64,000 nucleotides of DNA from Desulfuromonadales bacterium (lineage in GTDB: Bacteria; Desulfobacterota; Desulfuromonadia; Desulfuromonadales; BM103). Location of the stretch: assembly GCA_030145205.1 (NCBI GenBank), contig JAQYVZ010000001.1, positions 1-64,000 on the forward strand, given 5' to 3'. The translations under genes and the position numbers were made by a program. Positions 36,520 to 45,437 of the stretch are shown piece by piece (position 1 is the stretch's first letter; each line of letters starts with the position of its first letter). The notes beneath the pieces are model-generated. The model worked only from the letters and a program-made list of their open reading frames with translations. It was not told the origin of the DNA and did not search any database.

Positions 36520-37089
36520 TTATTGATCGACAAATCGGAAGGTCACGACCTTGCAATTGACCTGCAAAGCAACCTGGCCATCTAACACTTTAGGGCTTTT
36601 CAACTGGAGATCCGTCAAATTGACAATTCTGGACAATTCTCCAACTGACTGCGCAAAATGAGCGATGTCGTGATACGCTCCCTTCAATTGCAAATCAGCC
36701 GGGACCTCTGCAAAAAAACCCTTGGATATTTCCCCTTTAGGTTTGAACGACTTGACATCCAAACCGCTGTCTTTGGCAAGCGCCGCCAAATTAGTCAGCA
36801 GGGTTGGTATCTCTTTTTTATTCGGCAGCTTGGTTAATGCCTTCTCAAGCATTTTTTCCATTTTGGCAAACTCTGCCTTAAATTTTGGCAGGTTGTTAGC
36901 AATCTGCCGTTTTTGGATCAGCTCAACATCGAGCTTATCTTGGGCCTTCTTCAACTGCTCAAGCTCGTCAAACTGCGGGACAACCAAGAACCAGCCAAAA
37001 GCGGCAACGATCAGAACGACCACGACCCCAAGGCCAAGCAACCGTTGATACAACGGCAGTTTGAGTATTTTTTCAAGACGAGGATTCAT
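36520..37089 (-). CDS. pilO: Type IV pilus inner-membrane protein PilO
   Basis: A 189-residue bitopic protein: a short cytoplasmic N-terminus, one span (about residues 17-38), a coiled-coil (DELEQLKKAQDKLDVELIQ) and a periplasmic ferredoxin-like domain (GLDVKSFKPKGEISKGFFAE). It pairs with PilN in the alignment complex. Confidence 0.95.
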   Translation of the reverse strand: MNPRLEKILKLPLYQRLLGLGVVVVLIVAAFGWFLVVPQFDELEQLKKAQDKLDVELIQKRQIANNLPKFKAEFAKMEKMLEKALTKLPNKKEIPTLLTNLAALAKDSGLDVKSFKPKGEISKGFFAEVPADLQLKGAYHDIAHFAQSVGELSRIVNLTDLQLKSPKVLDGQVALQVNCKVVTFRFVDQ

Positions 37090-37113
37090 CTGACAAGTAT
37101 CTCCTCAAGCAAT

Positions 37114-37710
37114 CTAGGTCCCCTTAGATTTCCGTTTTTTAGCAGAGCCCTGGACCTTGATATCCGGCTTCTTCATCACGGTTTTACATACCAGACTAAA
37201 TTTATGAAACTTATTCCCCTTTTGCTCCGTCAACTGGGTCACCTTGAGTTCAACGTTGTTGTAGAAATCAGAAGCCTCCAGCTCGCGCATAAACAGGGCA
37301 ACTGTTTCCTCGTTAACACCAACTCCGTCAATCTTGACAACACCACTTTTTTCACTAAAGGTTGTCAACCAAAGTTTCTCAGGCAAGGCCTTGTAGAGTT
37401 CGTCCAGAAGACGAGCCGGACCAGAGCGAGCCTCCTCTAGCTTGTCCATCACATCCAACTTGGCACGCAGTTCCTTCTGCCGCTTCTTGAACTGGTTGAC
37501 CTCCCCGATCGTCTTCATCAGCTTGGAGATCTCAAACCGTTTCTGGTCGATTTCAGCCTGAGCATCGCTGATTTTGTTAAGGAAGTGCATATAAACAGAA
37601 GCACACAGGGCCCCAGTAACAATCAAGGTGAGGCAAACAATAAGTAACTGCCCTTTCAGTTTCTCTTTTTTCTGGGCAGCCTTAACTGGAAGAAGGTTGA
37701 TGCGGATCAT
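37114..37710 (-). CDS. pilN: Type IV pilus inner-membrane protein PilN
   Basis: A 198-residue bitopic protein. The N-terminus MIRINLLPVKAAQKKEK carries the INLLP motif that binds PilM. It is followed by one span (about 22-44), a coiled-coil and a periplasmic domain. The start overlaps the pilM stop by 4 bp (ATGA). A basic tail (KKRKSKGT) ends the protein. Confidence 0.96.
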   Translation of the reverse strand: MIRINLLPVKAAQKKEKLKGQLLIVCLTLIVTGALCASVYMHFLNKISDAQAEIDQKRFEISKLMKTIGEVNQFKKRQKELRAKLDVMDKLEEARSGPARLLDELYKALPEKLWLTTFSEKSGVVKIDGVGVNEETVALFMRELEASDFYNNVELKVTQLTEQKGNKFHKFSLVCKTVMKKPDIKVQGSAKKRKSKGT

Positions 37711-38762
37711 TTGTCTCCCATCCTCCTCATGGCCAGACCGGCGGCAACACTAAAGACCGGGCCGACAGACTGGAGATATTCCGGATCGAACTCCTTTTCA
37801 CTGAAGCTGACCTGGCGCCATGGATCCAGAACCTCGACAGGGACACCCAGTCGGTTCGCCAATGACTCTCGAACCATCGCCACCAAAGAGACGCCACCGG
37901 TAATATACGCTTTTTGCACTTTCTCATCGGACGATGTCGCGGAGAAAAAGTCTATAGAACGCTGCACTTCCTGAGTCAGGGTCTCCGTAGCATTATTCAT
38001 TACTTCAGTGACATCATCAGAACTGACTTCGTCGATCGCGCCCCCGAGTTTGACCTTCTCAGCATCTTCGTTGTTCAAGCCGAAGCGCTTCTGGATTTCT
38101 TCGTTGTAAGCGCTGCCACCCACCTGGATATCGCGGGTAAAAACTGACATCCCACTCTTGAGGATATTGACATTCATCGAACTGGCCCCCATATCGATCA
38201 GGGCCACAATCTCATCATCAATCCCGTAATTGGCCTCGAAGACATTCTGAACGGAGAAACAGTCAATATCCATGACTTGCGGGTTGAAACCACACTCCTT
38301 GAACAATGAAACATAATCTCCGACAAAATCTTTCTTGGCCGCAACCAGAATGACATCCATCTGTGATGCATCGTTGGAATCGGGGCCAAGTATCTGAAAA
38401 TCAAGATTGACTTCGGAAATTTCAAAGGGGATATACTGCTCAGCCTCCCACTGAATCGAGGCCTCCATCTCCTCTTCTGTCATGATGGGCAATTGAATCT
38501 TTCTGATGATCACTGAATGGCCTGACACAGACGTTGCGACATTTTTTGTCTTGACCTTCAGGCTTTCCACCAGATTTTTAACCACATCGATAATCGACTG
38601 GGAGTCCATGATGGCATTGTCAACGATCGCTTCAGCCGACAGCTTGGCCAGACCGAGCGTTACCAGTTGATAGCCGCCCTTAGCTTCACGCAACTGTACC
38701 AGCTTGACCGAACTTGAGCCGATATCAATACCAACGAGATCCTTTTTCTGCTTGAATAACAT
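37707..38762 (-). CDS. pilM: Type IV pilus assembly ATPase PilM
   Basis: A 351-residue actin-like cytoplasmic protein with LVGIDIGSSSVKLVQL (phosphate 1), VALIDMGASSMNVNIL (phosphate 2) and AYITGGVSLVAMV (adenosine region). It binds the INLLP tail of PilN and couples the cytoplasmic motors to the alignment complex. AGAGG precedes the ATG. The small HTH gene lies 69 bp upstream in the same direction. Confidence 0.96.
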   Translation of the reverse strand: MLFKQKKDLVGIDIGSSSVKLVQLREAKGGYQLVTLGLAKLSAEAIVDNAIMDSQSIIDVVKNLVESLKVKTKNVATSVSGHSVIIRKIQLPIMTEEEMEASIQWEAEQYIPFEISEVNLDFQILGPDSNDASQMDVILVAAKKDFVGDYVSLFKECGFNPQVMDIDCFSVQNVFEANYGIDDEIVALIDMGASSMNVNILKSGMSVFTRDIQVGGSAYNEEIQKRFGLNNEDAEKVKLGGAIDEVSSDDVTEVMNNATETLTQEVQRSIDFFSATSSDEKVQKAYITGGVSLVAMVRESLANRLGVPVEVLDPWRQVSFSEKEFDPEYLQSVGPVFSVAAGLAMRRMGDK

Positions 38763-38831
38763 CAGTCGCCTCTGGCCTAAAAGTTCTCACCTACCTGCGC
38801 ATGTCGGTAAATAAAGCAATCTGCATACCAG

Positions 38832-39035
38832 TTAGCCGTTATTCTCCGGAAATACCTGATCGCGGTCGGCTAGCCCAAGCCCCAGAGCCAGGATGATCTT
38901 GCGCTTGGTCGACATACGACAAGGCGCACTACCTTCGATACGATCCACAGTCACCGGAGAAATTCCAGCCTTGCGCGCCAGTTCAGCCTTACTCATCAAC
39001 TGCTCTTCGCGAATTTCTCGAACTCGGTTTTTCAT
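38832..39035 (-). CDS. Small XRE-type helix-turn-helix protein
   Basis: A 67-residue protein that is essentially one DNA-binding domain: EIREEQLMSKAELARKAG then ISPVTVDRIEGSAPCRMSTK and KIILALGLGLADRD, the layout of Cro/XRE-family HTHs. The ATG at 39035 is used; a GTG 20 codons upstream is possible. There is no clear ribosome site. It lies directly upstream of pilM with the same orientation and no terminator between, and is preceded by a near-consensus promoter flanked by palindromic AT-rich sequence. It may regulate itself and the pilus operon; this is inference. Confidence 0.82.
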   Translation of the reverse strand: MKNRVREIREEQLMSKAELARKAGISPVTVDRIEGSAPCRMSTKRKIILALGLGLADRDQVFPENNG

Positions 39036-39342
39036 AGGCAAACCATCGGTAAATGTTGACTTGGGTCGTCTATCCGAGTGAAGCGCCTCCCTCACTCATT
39101 GTATCCCAAGTTTTATCAATTATACAAAATTAGGTGTAATTATATGTAAATTAAAACTACTGTCAAGAAATTATAATTACTGCTAAACCATATTGGGGGC
39201 ATAAATCCCACAAGTTGGTTTTGCCACCACAACATCAAGTAGCCATTTTTTCAAATTGCCACTAGATAAAGTGGTGAAAAATTATTGATTTTTTTGTTAT
39301 TTGAAGAAAATTAAGGGGGAAATCAGACCGAAGTGAGTCCGT
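39036..39342. other. AT-rich intergenic region upstream of the HTH-pilM unit
   Basis: About 307 bases with no credible gene, conspicuously AT-rich compared with the flanking genes. It holds the promoter listed at 39139-39178. The part nearer the prepilin peptidase gene (about 39182-39342) shows A/T runs but no further pattern that could be supported. Confidence 0.6.
39139..39178 (-). promoter_or_regulatory. Near-consensus promoter of the HTH-pilM unit
   Basis: Minus-strand perfect TTGACA (39161-39166), 16-bp spacer and perfect TATAAT (39139-39144). A 10-bp palindrome AATTATAATT (39169-39178) lies just upstream of the -35, and a related TAATTATA covers the -10. The AT-rich sequence could be an UP element, an operator, or both. 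Leader is about 97 nt. Confidence 0.8.
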
Positions 39343-40152
39343 TCAGGAGAAAATACTTCTCCAGATATCCATCAGGGCGACACCATACCAACGCATCAGA
39401 GGATCCCAAAACTGGATAAAGAAACCGTAAATCAAAGCACCGGCAGCCAGAAATGGGCCAAATGGTATCGCCAATTTGCCGTCGCTCTTTTTCAGCAGCA
39501 TCAGCGGCACCCCGACCAGCGTTCCCAACACGGACCCGAGAAAGATAATCGGGAAAACAGCGCGTACTCCCAGGAATGCGCACAGCATGGCCAACAGTTT
39601 AACATCACCAAGGCCCATTCCTTCACGCTTGGCCAGGAGTTCATAACCCAAGGCAATGACAAGCAGGACTCCCCCTCCGGCCAGGATCCCCAGCAGGGAG
39701 CTCTGCCATGAGACCCAGGGCACAGCGAATGAGCAGAGAAAACCTATCGGAATTCCCGGCAGACTGATAACATCCGGAATGATCTGGTGGTCCAAGTCGA
39801 TAAAGCTAATGACGACCAAAGTTGCACACAGCAGCCAAAACACCAAGGTCACAGGATTGAATGCAAAACGGTACAAAAACAGGGTAAACAGAATCCCCGT
39901 CAAAGCCTCGACCAAAGGATAGCGTATTGACACAGGGACCTCACAATAAGCACAGCGCCCCTTCAGCAGAACCCAACTGAGAATAGGAATATTATGGTAC
40001 CAGCGAATCGGTTCGAGACACTTCGGACAGCGTGAAGCTGGACGGACAATCGACAATCCGGCCGGGATGCGATAGATACAAACATTTAAGAAGGACCCGA
40101 TAACTGCCCCAAAGATGAACGCGCAGGCGAGCAGCAAACCAATTTTTGTCAC
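39343..40152 (-). CDS. pilD: Prepilin peptidase / N-methyltransferase
   Basis: A 269-residue polytopic membrane aspartyl protease that cleaves and methylates prepilins. The N-terminal cytosolic zinc domain has CPKC and CAYC, the catalytic aspartates are in FIDLDHQIIPD and GMGLGDVKLL, and eight or so hydrophobic spans follow the usual pattern. The start is a GTG preceded by AAGGGG. No pilin gene is in this window. Confidence 0.96.
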   Translation of the reverse strand: MTKIGLLLACAFIFGAVIGSFLNVCIYRIPAGLSIVRPASRCPKCLEPIRWYHNIPILSWVLLKGRCAYCEVPVSIRYPLVEALTGILFTLFLYRFAFNPVTLVFWLLCATLVVISFIDLDHQIIPDVISLPGIPIGFLCSFAVPWVSWQSSLLGILAGGGVLLVIALGYELLAKREGMGLGDVKLLAMLCAFLGVRAVFPIIFLGSVLGTLVGVPLMLLKKSDGKLAIPFGPFLAAGALIYGFFIQFWDPLMRWYGVALMDIWRSIFS

Positions 40153-40195
40153 AATACATCCCCTTCACTGTCATGGTGGGTCGTCAGACACAGCT

Positions 40196-41275
40196 TCATA
40201 CCAACGCCAGGACACTCTCCAGCACCGTTTCAACGTCGATCTCACACAGGCAACGCACCTCGAAGGAGCAATCCGGCATGGCACCGTAACAGGAACAGGG
40301 AGCGCAGTCCAGATTCTGCCACAACACGCGATGAGACTCACCATGCGGCCCCCACTTTTTCGGGTTGCTCGGCCCGAAAATTCCGACCGTAGGCCGTCCA
40401 AGCCCGGCAGCCAAGTGCAGCAGGCCCGTGTCGTTGGCAACCACGGCCTTGCTCATCTGTAACGCGACGGCACTTTCAAACAGGCTGGTTTTGCCAGCAA
40501 GGCAGACACCCTGCCCGGCATCAGCGACCCTTGAAGCAACAGCAACATCGTCTGACCCGCCGAGGACGACGTAGCGGAGACCTTCTGCTGCAAACTTCCT
40601 GGCCAGTTCGACAAACCGACCTGCCTCCCACGATTTTTCCGGGCGGCTTCCGCCGGGGCAAAGAGCAATAAATTCCCCCTCAGGGGAATTGGCGAGCAAC
40701 GAATAAATGTTTTCTCGTCCCCGCTCAGGGGGGGTTAGAAAAGGCATCTCAAGTTTCGCTGGCGCCTCAATCCCCCAAGGTGTCAAAAGTGACAGAAAGC
40801 TGAACGCCTCGTAACGGTCCAAGTCATAATCGACGGCGCAATTCAAGAGACGGCCGCGATCATTGGTTCCAAAACCAACAAGGACGGGTCCACCGAACAA
40901 GCGTCCGAACAGGGCAGAGAGACGGTGCCACTGTTCCGTATCAACCACAACATCATAGTGGCGCTGTCTGACTTGGGGCCAATCAGAAAAACGGTCATAA
41001 CAAAAAACGTTTTTCACGTCAGCACAAAAGTTAAAAACCCTGACGTTGCGTTTTTCTGCAAGGACATCCACATGGCAATCAGGAAAACGGTTGCGGAACG
41101 CTTTGATCGTCGGGATCAGCAAAACCGCATCACCAATCCCTCCAGGGCGAATAAATAGGACCTGATTTGGAACCGCAGGGACCACTAACGATGTTCGGAA
41201 CAAGAGTCCGAAAGAAGTCATGAGGCGGCCAAATGAAGCGTCAAGGTATTTTAGCGTTCGAATTTTCACAATCAC
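40196..41275 (-). CDS. Family 9 glycosyltransferase (heptosyltransferase-like)
   Basis: A 359-residue GT-B enzyme. The N-terminal VLFIRPGGIGDAVLLIPTIK and the C-terminal ALCPGGSRPEKSWE and ANDTGLLHLAAGLGRPTVGI are GT9 signatures. The tail has a Cys cluster (CAPCSCYG, DCSFEVRCLC) seen in some LPS heptosyltransferases. It probably adds a heptose or related sugar to lipid A-core. The GTG start is tentative; an ATG at codon 19 is an alternative. It begins the polysaccharide locus on its pilus side. Confidence 0.88.
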   Translation of the reverse strand: MIVKIRTLKYLDASFGRLMTSFGLLFRTSLVVPAVPNQVLFIRPGGIGDAVLLIPTIKAFRNRFPDCHVDVLAEKRNVRVFNFCADVKNVFCYDRFSDWPQVRQRHYDVVVDTEQWHRLSALFGRLFGGPVLVGFGTNDRGRLLNCAVDYDLDRYEAFSFLSLLTPWGIEAPAKLEMPFLTPPERGRENIYSLLANSPEGEFIALCPGGSRPEKSWEAGRFVELARKFAAEGLRYVVLGGSDDVAVASRVADAGQGVCLAGKTSLFESAVALQMSKAVVANDTGLLHLAAGLGRPTVGIFGPSNPKKWGPHGESHRVLWQNLDCAPCSCYGAMPDCSFEVRCLCEIDVETVLESVLALV

Positions 41276-41311
41276 CCAAAGAAAGTAAAGCCATCGACAG
41301 CCACAGGCAGG

Positions 41312-42481
41312 TCACTGCTGCTGCGACAGGACGTGCTCGACGGTACTCCATACAGCGTCAACCTGGACATTCTCTATACAGGGGACAGGCGCCCCTGCTG
41401 GGACATTGAAGCGACAATCCCAGTTACAGTTAAAACAATCCATAGGCATGTAAACCGGTATGGGGACAGGTTTTGCCACTTCATCGTCGACGGCATACGG
41501 CAGGAACCGCCCAAAATGTCCCCCACCCAGGATACACACGCTACGCACACCGACTGCCGCTGCGATATGAGCTGCACTCGTCTCATTACTCAGGACGAAA
41601 TCAGCATTCTTGATAATTGCAACCAGCTCAAGTAACGAAGTTTTCCCCACCCAGTCATGAAAGAGGTCTGGCTGGGCTTTAACAAGCCGTTCTCCGAGAA
41701 CCGCTTCGGACGCATCACCACAGACCACAGCTGTCATGCCCGTAAGATCGTAGACCGACTGTGCTATTTGGGCAAAGTTTTCCAAAGGCCACTGTCTGTA
41801 CGGATGCCCAGCGCCAGGCACCACAACATAGTATTTATCGAGAGTGAAACCTTTAGGCCCTACCGGCTGGATATCAAGGCATGGGAGAGAAGGCTCAAAA
41901 TCCGCGTATCCAAGCCCGCGGACAAACTCAGCATGCCTCCGCAACTCCGACATTTCGCCCGCACCCGCTGGAAGCAGTGATGTATACCAACCATCAGAAA
42001 TTTTTTTCGCAAGAAGCGACGTGTTGGTCGTGTCTCCTCTGGCCCCAATGCGATTCAAAGCGCCGGTAGCCCTTACTAACGAATCACCCTGACATAATTC
42101 ACGGGAAACAACCGGATGGACAACTTGGTCAAAACCGGTTCGCCGCACCTTCAGGATAAAGTTTATCCTGTAAAAAAGGTTCTGGACAAACCGTTTTCTT
42201 TCCAATGGCCAGACGACGTCAAAGAGGCCAAGGTCGGCTGCGAGGGAGGCCCACAGAGAGTTCCCCAGCAAAGTAAGTTCATACTGCTCTTTGGGATACA
42301 GCTTTCTCAGTGCACGCGCTGAATTGAGCCAGAGGATAAAATCGCCAATGGCATCGAGACGAATGATCAGGACTTTCTGGCGCAGGGCCTCATCTGAATG
42401 TCTTCGACTTCGGCAAAAGAGCAAAGTCAGAGAATCCAGTGACACAAGCAACAGTACGTGGAACAGCCCCCAAAAATGCAT
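41312..42481 (-). CDS. Family 9 glycosyltransferase (heptosyltransferase-like)
   Basis: A 389-residue GT-B protein with a hydrophobic N-terminus, then VLIIRLDAIGDFILWLNSAR, YYVVVPGAGHPYRQWPLENF and LSNETSAAHIAAAVGVRSV, matching the GT9 fold. A cysteine cluster near the end (MDCFNCNWDC) parallels that of the neighbouring GT9. The length is on the long side for GT9. Acceptor unknown; an LPS-core or repeat-unit sugar is likely. Confidence 0.86.
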   Translation of the reverse strand: MHFWGLFHVLLLVSLDSLTLLFCRSRRHSDEALRQKVLIIRLDAIGDFILWLNSARALRKLYPKEQYELTLLGNSLWASLAADLGLFDVVWPLERKRFVQNLFYRINFILKVRRTGFDQVVHPVVSRELCQGDSLVRATGALNRIGARGDTTNTSLLAKKISDGWYTSLLPAGAGEMSELRRHAEFVRGLGYADFEPSLPCLDIQPVGPKGFTLDKYYVVVPGAGHPYRQWPLENFAQIAQSVYDLTGMTAVVCGDASEAVLGERLVKAQPDLFHDWVGKTSLLELVAIIKNADFVLSNETSAAHIAAAVGVRSVCILGGGHFGRFLPYAVDDEVAKPVPIPVYMPMDCFNCNWDCRFNVPAGAPVPCIENVQVDAVWSTVEHVLSQQQ

Positions 42482-42495
42482 AATTAAAAGCTATG

Positions 42496-43188
42496 TCACT
42501 CTCTTGCCAGAACCTTCAGCTCGTAGGTAAATATCTGAGGGCTTGGCTTATGAAAGGAGCTGGCCGTCACCCTGTTCCAGAACCAGATATTCATTTTATA
42601 AATCTTCAGCAACAAAAGTCGCAGGAATCGAACAGGGTGTGTAGATTCTGCAAGCCCGTCTGGATCCAGGAAAACGACAGAACTGAACCCTGCCAGACGC
42701 AAAACAAAAGAGAGGCTCCCTGCGGTAAAAAGCGTCTTGTGCGTAAAATCCTCATACGCCCAGTAACAACCAGTGTTCGACTGTGCGTTAGGAACCATTA
42801 GAATAAAGCTACCACCAGAGGCTAACAACTTTTCACGAATCAGGGCTAGTGTTTCTACAATTTCTTCCTTCTGAAGATGCTCCAAAACGTGGTTCATCAC
42901 AATAAAATCATAGCGGCTCGAAGATTCTTTGCAGTAATCCTCTAACGAGCCAATTTTCTCGACATTAAGAGTCTTGCGCAAACAGGCGGAAACCGCCTCT
43001 TCAGAAATATCAATTCCAGACAGATCCGAATACCCTCTGCTAGAAAGCTCTTGTAAAAAAGCCCCAAACCCACAACCGATATCAAGGACTCTCGCATCAC
43101 GTTTAGCCGGCAAGACATCGTTCAAATAGCGGGGAAGAACATAAGGGTCCTCCTGCACATTTCTCAAGGTAAAATAATTATCACACAT
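42496..43188 (-). CDS. Class I SAM-dependent methyltransferase
   Basis: A 230-residue protein with motif I VLDIGCGFGAFLQEL, motif II GIDISEEAVSAC and the post-motif YDFIVMNHVLEHL, followed by a C-terminal extension ending ...IFTYELKVLARE. Such enzymes in O-antigen loci methylate sugars or lipid-linked intermediates; substrate unknown. It lies 14 bp upstream of a GT9 gene in the transcription order. Confidence 0.85.
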   Translation of the reverse strand: MCDNYFTLRNVQEDPYVLPRYLNDVLPAKRDARVLDIGCGFGAFLQELSSRGYSDLSGIDISEEAVSACLRKTLNVEKIGSLEDYCKESSSRYDFIVMNHVLEHLQKEEIVETLALIREKLLASGGSFILMVPNAQSNTGCYWAYEDFTHKTLFTAGSLSFVLRLAGFSSVVFLDPDGLAESTHPVRFLRLLLLKIYKMNIWFWNRVTASSFHKPSPQIFTYELKVLARE

Positions 43189-43264
43189 AACACCACCGTT
43201 TAGGGCCTACCCTCGCAAGGGAGGGACTCACCCAAGGCACCCACACCGAAACCATGCTTTTTGT

Positions 43265-44533
43265 TCAACCCATCAAAGCTGCCTTATATGCGGCGACAGT
43301 CCGTTGAGAACATTTCTTCCAGCTGAAAAGATTTGCTCTTTCCAAAGATTTTCTGGAGAGGGTTTCCCGCAAAGAAGATTGGCTGTAAATGTCCAACATT
43401 GCCTGGCTGAGGCTCTCACCATCTTTCGGATCAACCATAATACCAGCATCACCGACCACCTCAGGAAGAGAAGACGTATTCGAAGTGACAACGGGGACAC
43501 CGCACTGCATTGCTTCGAGGGGGGGGAGACCAAAGCCTTCATAAAACGAAGGATAAACAAACATCATTGCACCACTGTACAAAGCGGTTAGATCTTCATC
43601 GAGAACATAACCTGTTACAACAATCCGCTCTTTCATAGTCGAGGCATGTTCTATTTCATCAAGGATCCCACCGAAATCCCAACCTTCAGTTCCTACAAGC
43701 ACCAGATTCAGGTCGTTGATATGTTGCTCTTGCACCAATTGAATAAAACTGCGAATGACTTGTTCGATATTCTTGCGAGGTTCTAACGTACAGACACTTA
43801 GCACATAAGGCCTGTCAGGAATGTGATATCGTTTTTTAACAGAAGAGACTCTTTTGCCATCCGTACAATGAAAAAACATTTCCGAAGCGGCCAATGGTGT
43901 CACAAAAACCCGCGAAGGGTCTAATTGTGCATAGTCACACAAATCATTTTTAGTGGATTCAGAGTTTGTGACAACCCAATCGTCTGCCTCGATACAATCA
44001 ACAATCCTGCGTGACAAATCGCCTTGCTCATCTCCAAAAAACTGAGGGCAACGAATTGGGATCAAATCGTGGACAGTCATGAAACGTTTAAGCTGCCGCT
44101 GCGCCCTGATTGCTTTAGGGAAAGGATAAAAAGTCGAGTGAAATATGTCTTGCCCCGTTATTTCCACAAAGCCACAATCGACACAAAAGCGGTCGACAAG
44201 ATGAAGCAATCCGCTCAAAGCTCGCTGCTGCAACCGCCGATCTTGCGCCACAGAAACTTCGGGGTAAAGTGCTTCAATTGCACCGACAAATGTATTAGCC
44301 AACGAGTTGCCAAAAGGGAGCAGAGAAGAACCTTCAAGCCCTGCAACGGTCCCCGAATTGACTTTGAGCTGCAGATACTCTTCAAAGGAATGAAAGGCAC
44401 AACAAGACAGGTCAACTTCATCTTCGGCGAGCAGAGATATCCGGAGGTTGTCAACAAACCTGGCAACTCCGGTACGGGCCTGATGACTGTAAAGTCCCGC
44501 GCCAAGGACTGAGATGTCATAGACAACACGCAT
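43265..44533 (-). CDS. Family 4 glycosyltransferase
   Basis: A 422-residue GT-B enzyme. The C-terminal nucleotide-sugar site is clear: VLSVCTLEPRKNIEQVI, LVLVGTEGWDFG, VYPSFYEGFGLPPLEAMQCG and VVTSNTSSLPEVVGDAG. Retaining mannosyl- or rhamnosyltransferases often show the EGFGLPPLEAM signature. An 8-base C run lies in that codon group (43519-43526). The start overlaps the preceding GT2 gene by 17 bp. Confidence 0.88.
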   Translation of the reverse strand: MRVVYDISVLGAGLYSHQARTGVARFVDNLRISLLAEDEVDLSCCAFHSFEEYLQLKVNSGTVAGLEGSSLLPFGNSLANTFVGAIEALYPEVSVAQDRRLQQRALSGLLHLVDRFCVDCGFVEITGQDIFHSTFYPFPKAIRAQRQLKRFMTVHDLIPIRCPQFFGDEQGDLSRRIVDCIEADDWVVTNSESTKNDLCDYAQLDPSRVFVTPLAASEMFFHCTDGKRVSSVKKRYHIPDRPYVLSVCTLEPRKNIEQVIRSFIQLVQEQHINDLNLVLVGTEGWDFGGILDEIEHASTMKERIVVTGYVLDEDLTALYSGAMMFVYPSFYEGFGLPPLEAMQCGVPVVTSNTSSLPEVVGDAGIMVDPKDGESLSQAMLDIYSQSSLRETLSRKSLERANLFSWKKCSQRTVAAYKAALMG

Positions 44534-45410
44534 CCAAACGTCCCGTAATATTGCGCCTTATGAGCCCCTTCAAGAGAAACGCATAGCGCAGGAGAAGAAA
44601 AAACCAGAAGAACCGGTAAGGACAGTACTCTTTGTATATTTTGTAGTTTGCCTTGAAATAATAAGCTGATCGGTGATCTTTGAGCAAAGCGGCGAAACCC
44701 ATTTTTTCAACCGCCGACTTTCCAGTACAATGATCAGCTTTATTGAAAATGACACTACCATTATCGACCAGGACTCGGAAGCCCTGTTTGCGCGCTCGCA
44801 GTAAAAGTTCTGTATCAGCATGGTATTGCGGGCAATTGATTTCATCATAAAACCCAACCTCTCGAAACACTTTTGCCGGGACAAGAGTTGAGTTTCCATT
44901 AGCAAGTGGGACCTCCACCGTTCTAGACTTAAAATCCATCTCCTCCATAAGCTGGTCGATGTTTCCACGCCACCAACGAATTTCTCCGCCAAAAAACCTT
45001 ACCGTGTCCCTGTCCACATAATCGTATCCAACGGACGTAATGATACAGTCTTCATTTGCAAGCGCCGTATCAATAAGAGAGGTCAAAAAGTTTGATGAGA
45101 CCTCATTGTCATTGTTAATTGTGAGAATAAACTCTGTGCCACGATCCAGTGCGTCGCGAACTCCCAAATTCGTTCCACCTGTCCACCAGAGATTGCCGTC
45201 ACCCTGCAGAAGTCGCACAGAGGGGAATTGTTCTGCAACTATCCTGCTTGATCCATCAGTTGACCCGTCATCAACAATGATTATTTCATAGTTTTCATAT
45301 GTGATCGCTGATAAGGAATTCAGGAATTCAATGGTATCATCAACGCCGTTAAATATCGGTATTACCAAAGACACCCTTGGTTGTCTGAACGTGCTGTTTA
45401 CAACCACCAT
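44517..45410 (-). CDS. Family 2 glycosyltransferase
   Basis: A 297-residue GT-A enzyme: VSLVIPIFNGVDDTIEFLNS, IIVDDGSTDGS, LLQGDGNLWWTGGTNLGV, the DXD-like NNDNEV and a C-terminal hydrophobic helix. The GNLWWTGG segment resembles dTDP-rhamnosyl-type GT2 enzymes. AAGGA precedes the ATG. Substrate not determinable. Confidence 0.87.
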   Translation of the reverse strand: MVVVNSTFRQPRVSLVIPIFNGVDDTIEFLNSLSAITYENYEIIIVDDGSTDGSSRIVAEQFPSVRLLQGDGNLWWTGGTNLGVRDALDRGTEFILTINNDNEVSSNFLTSLIDTALANEDCIITSVGYDYVDRDTVRFFGGEIRWWRGNIDQLMEEMDFKSRTVEVPLANGNSTLVPAKVFREVGFYDEINCPQYHADTELLLRARKQGFRVLVDNGSVIFNKADHCTGKSAVEKMGFAALLKDHRSAYYFKANYKIYKEYCPYRFFWFFLLLRYAFLLKGLIRRNITGRLDACCL

Positions 45411-45437
45411 TATTGTCCTTTTCTTTCCCCCGAAGAA

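Noticed and set aside
43205-43235. Possible hairpin (CCCTC...GAGGG) between a methyltransferase and a GT4 gene
   Set aside because: Only a five-base stem with no T-run; not distinguishable from chance.
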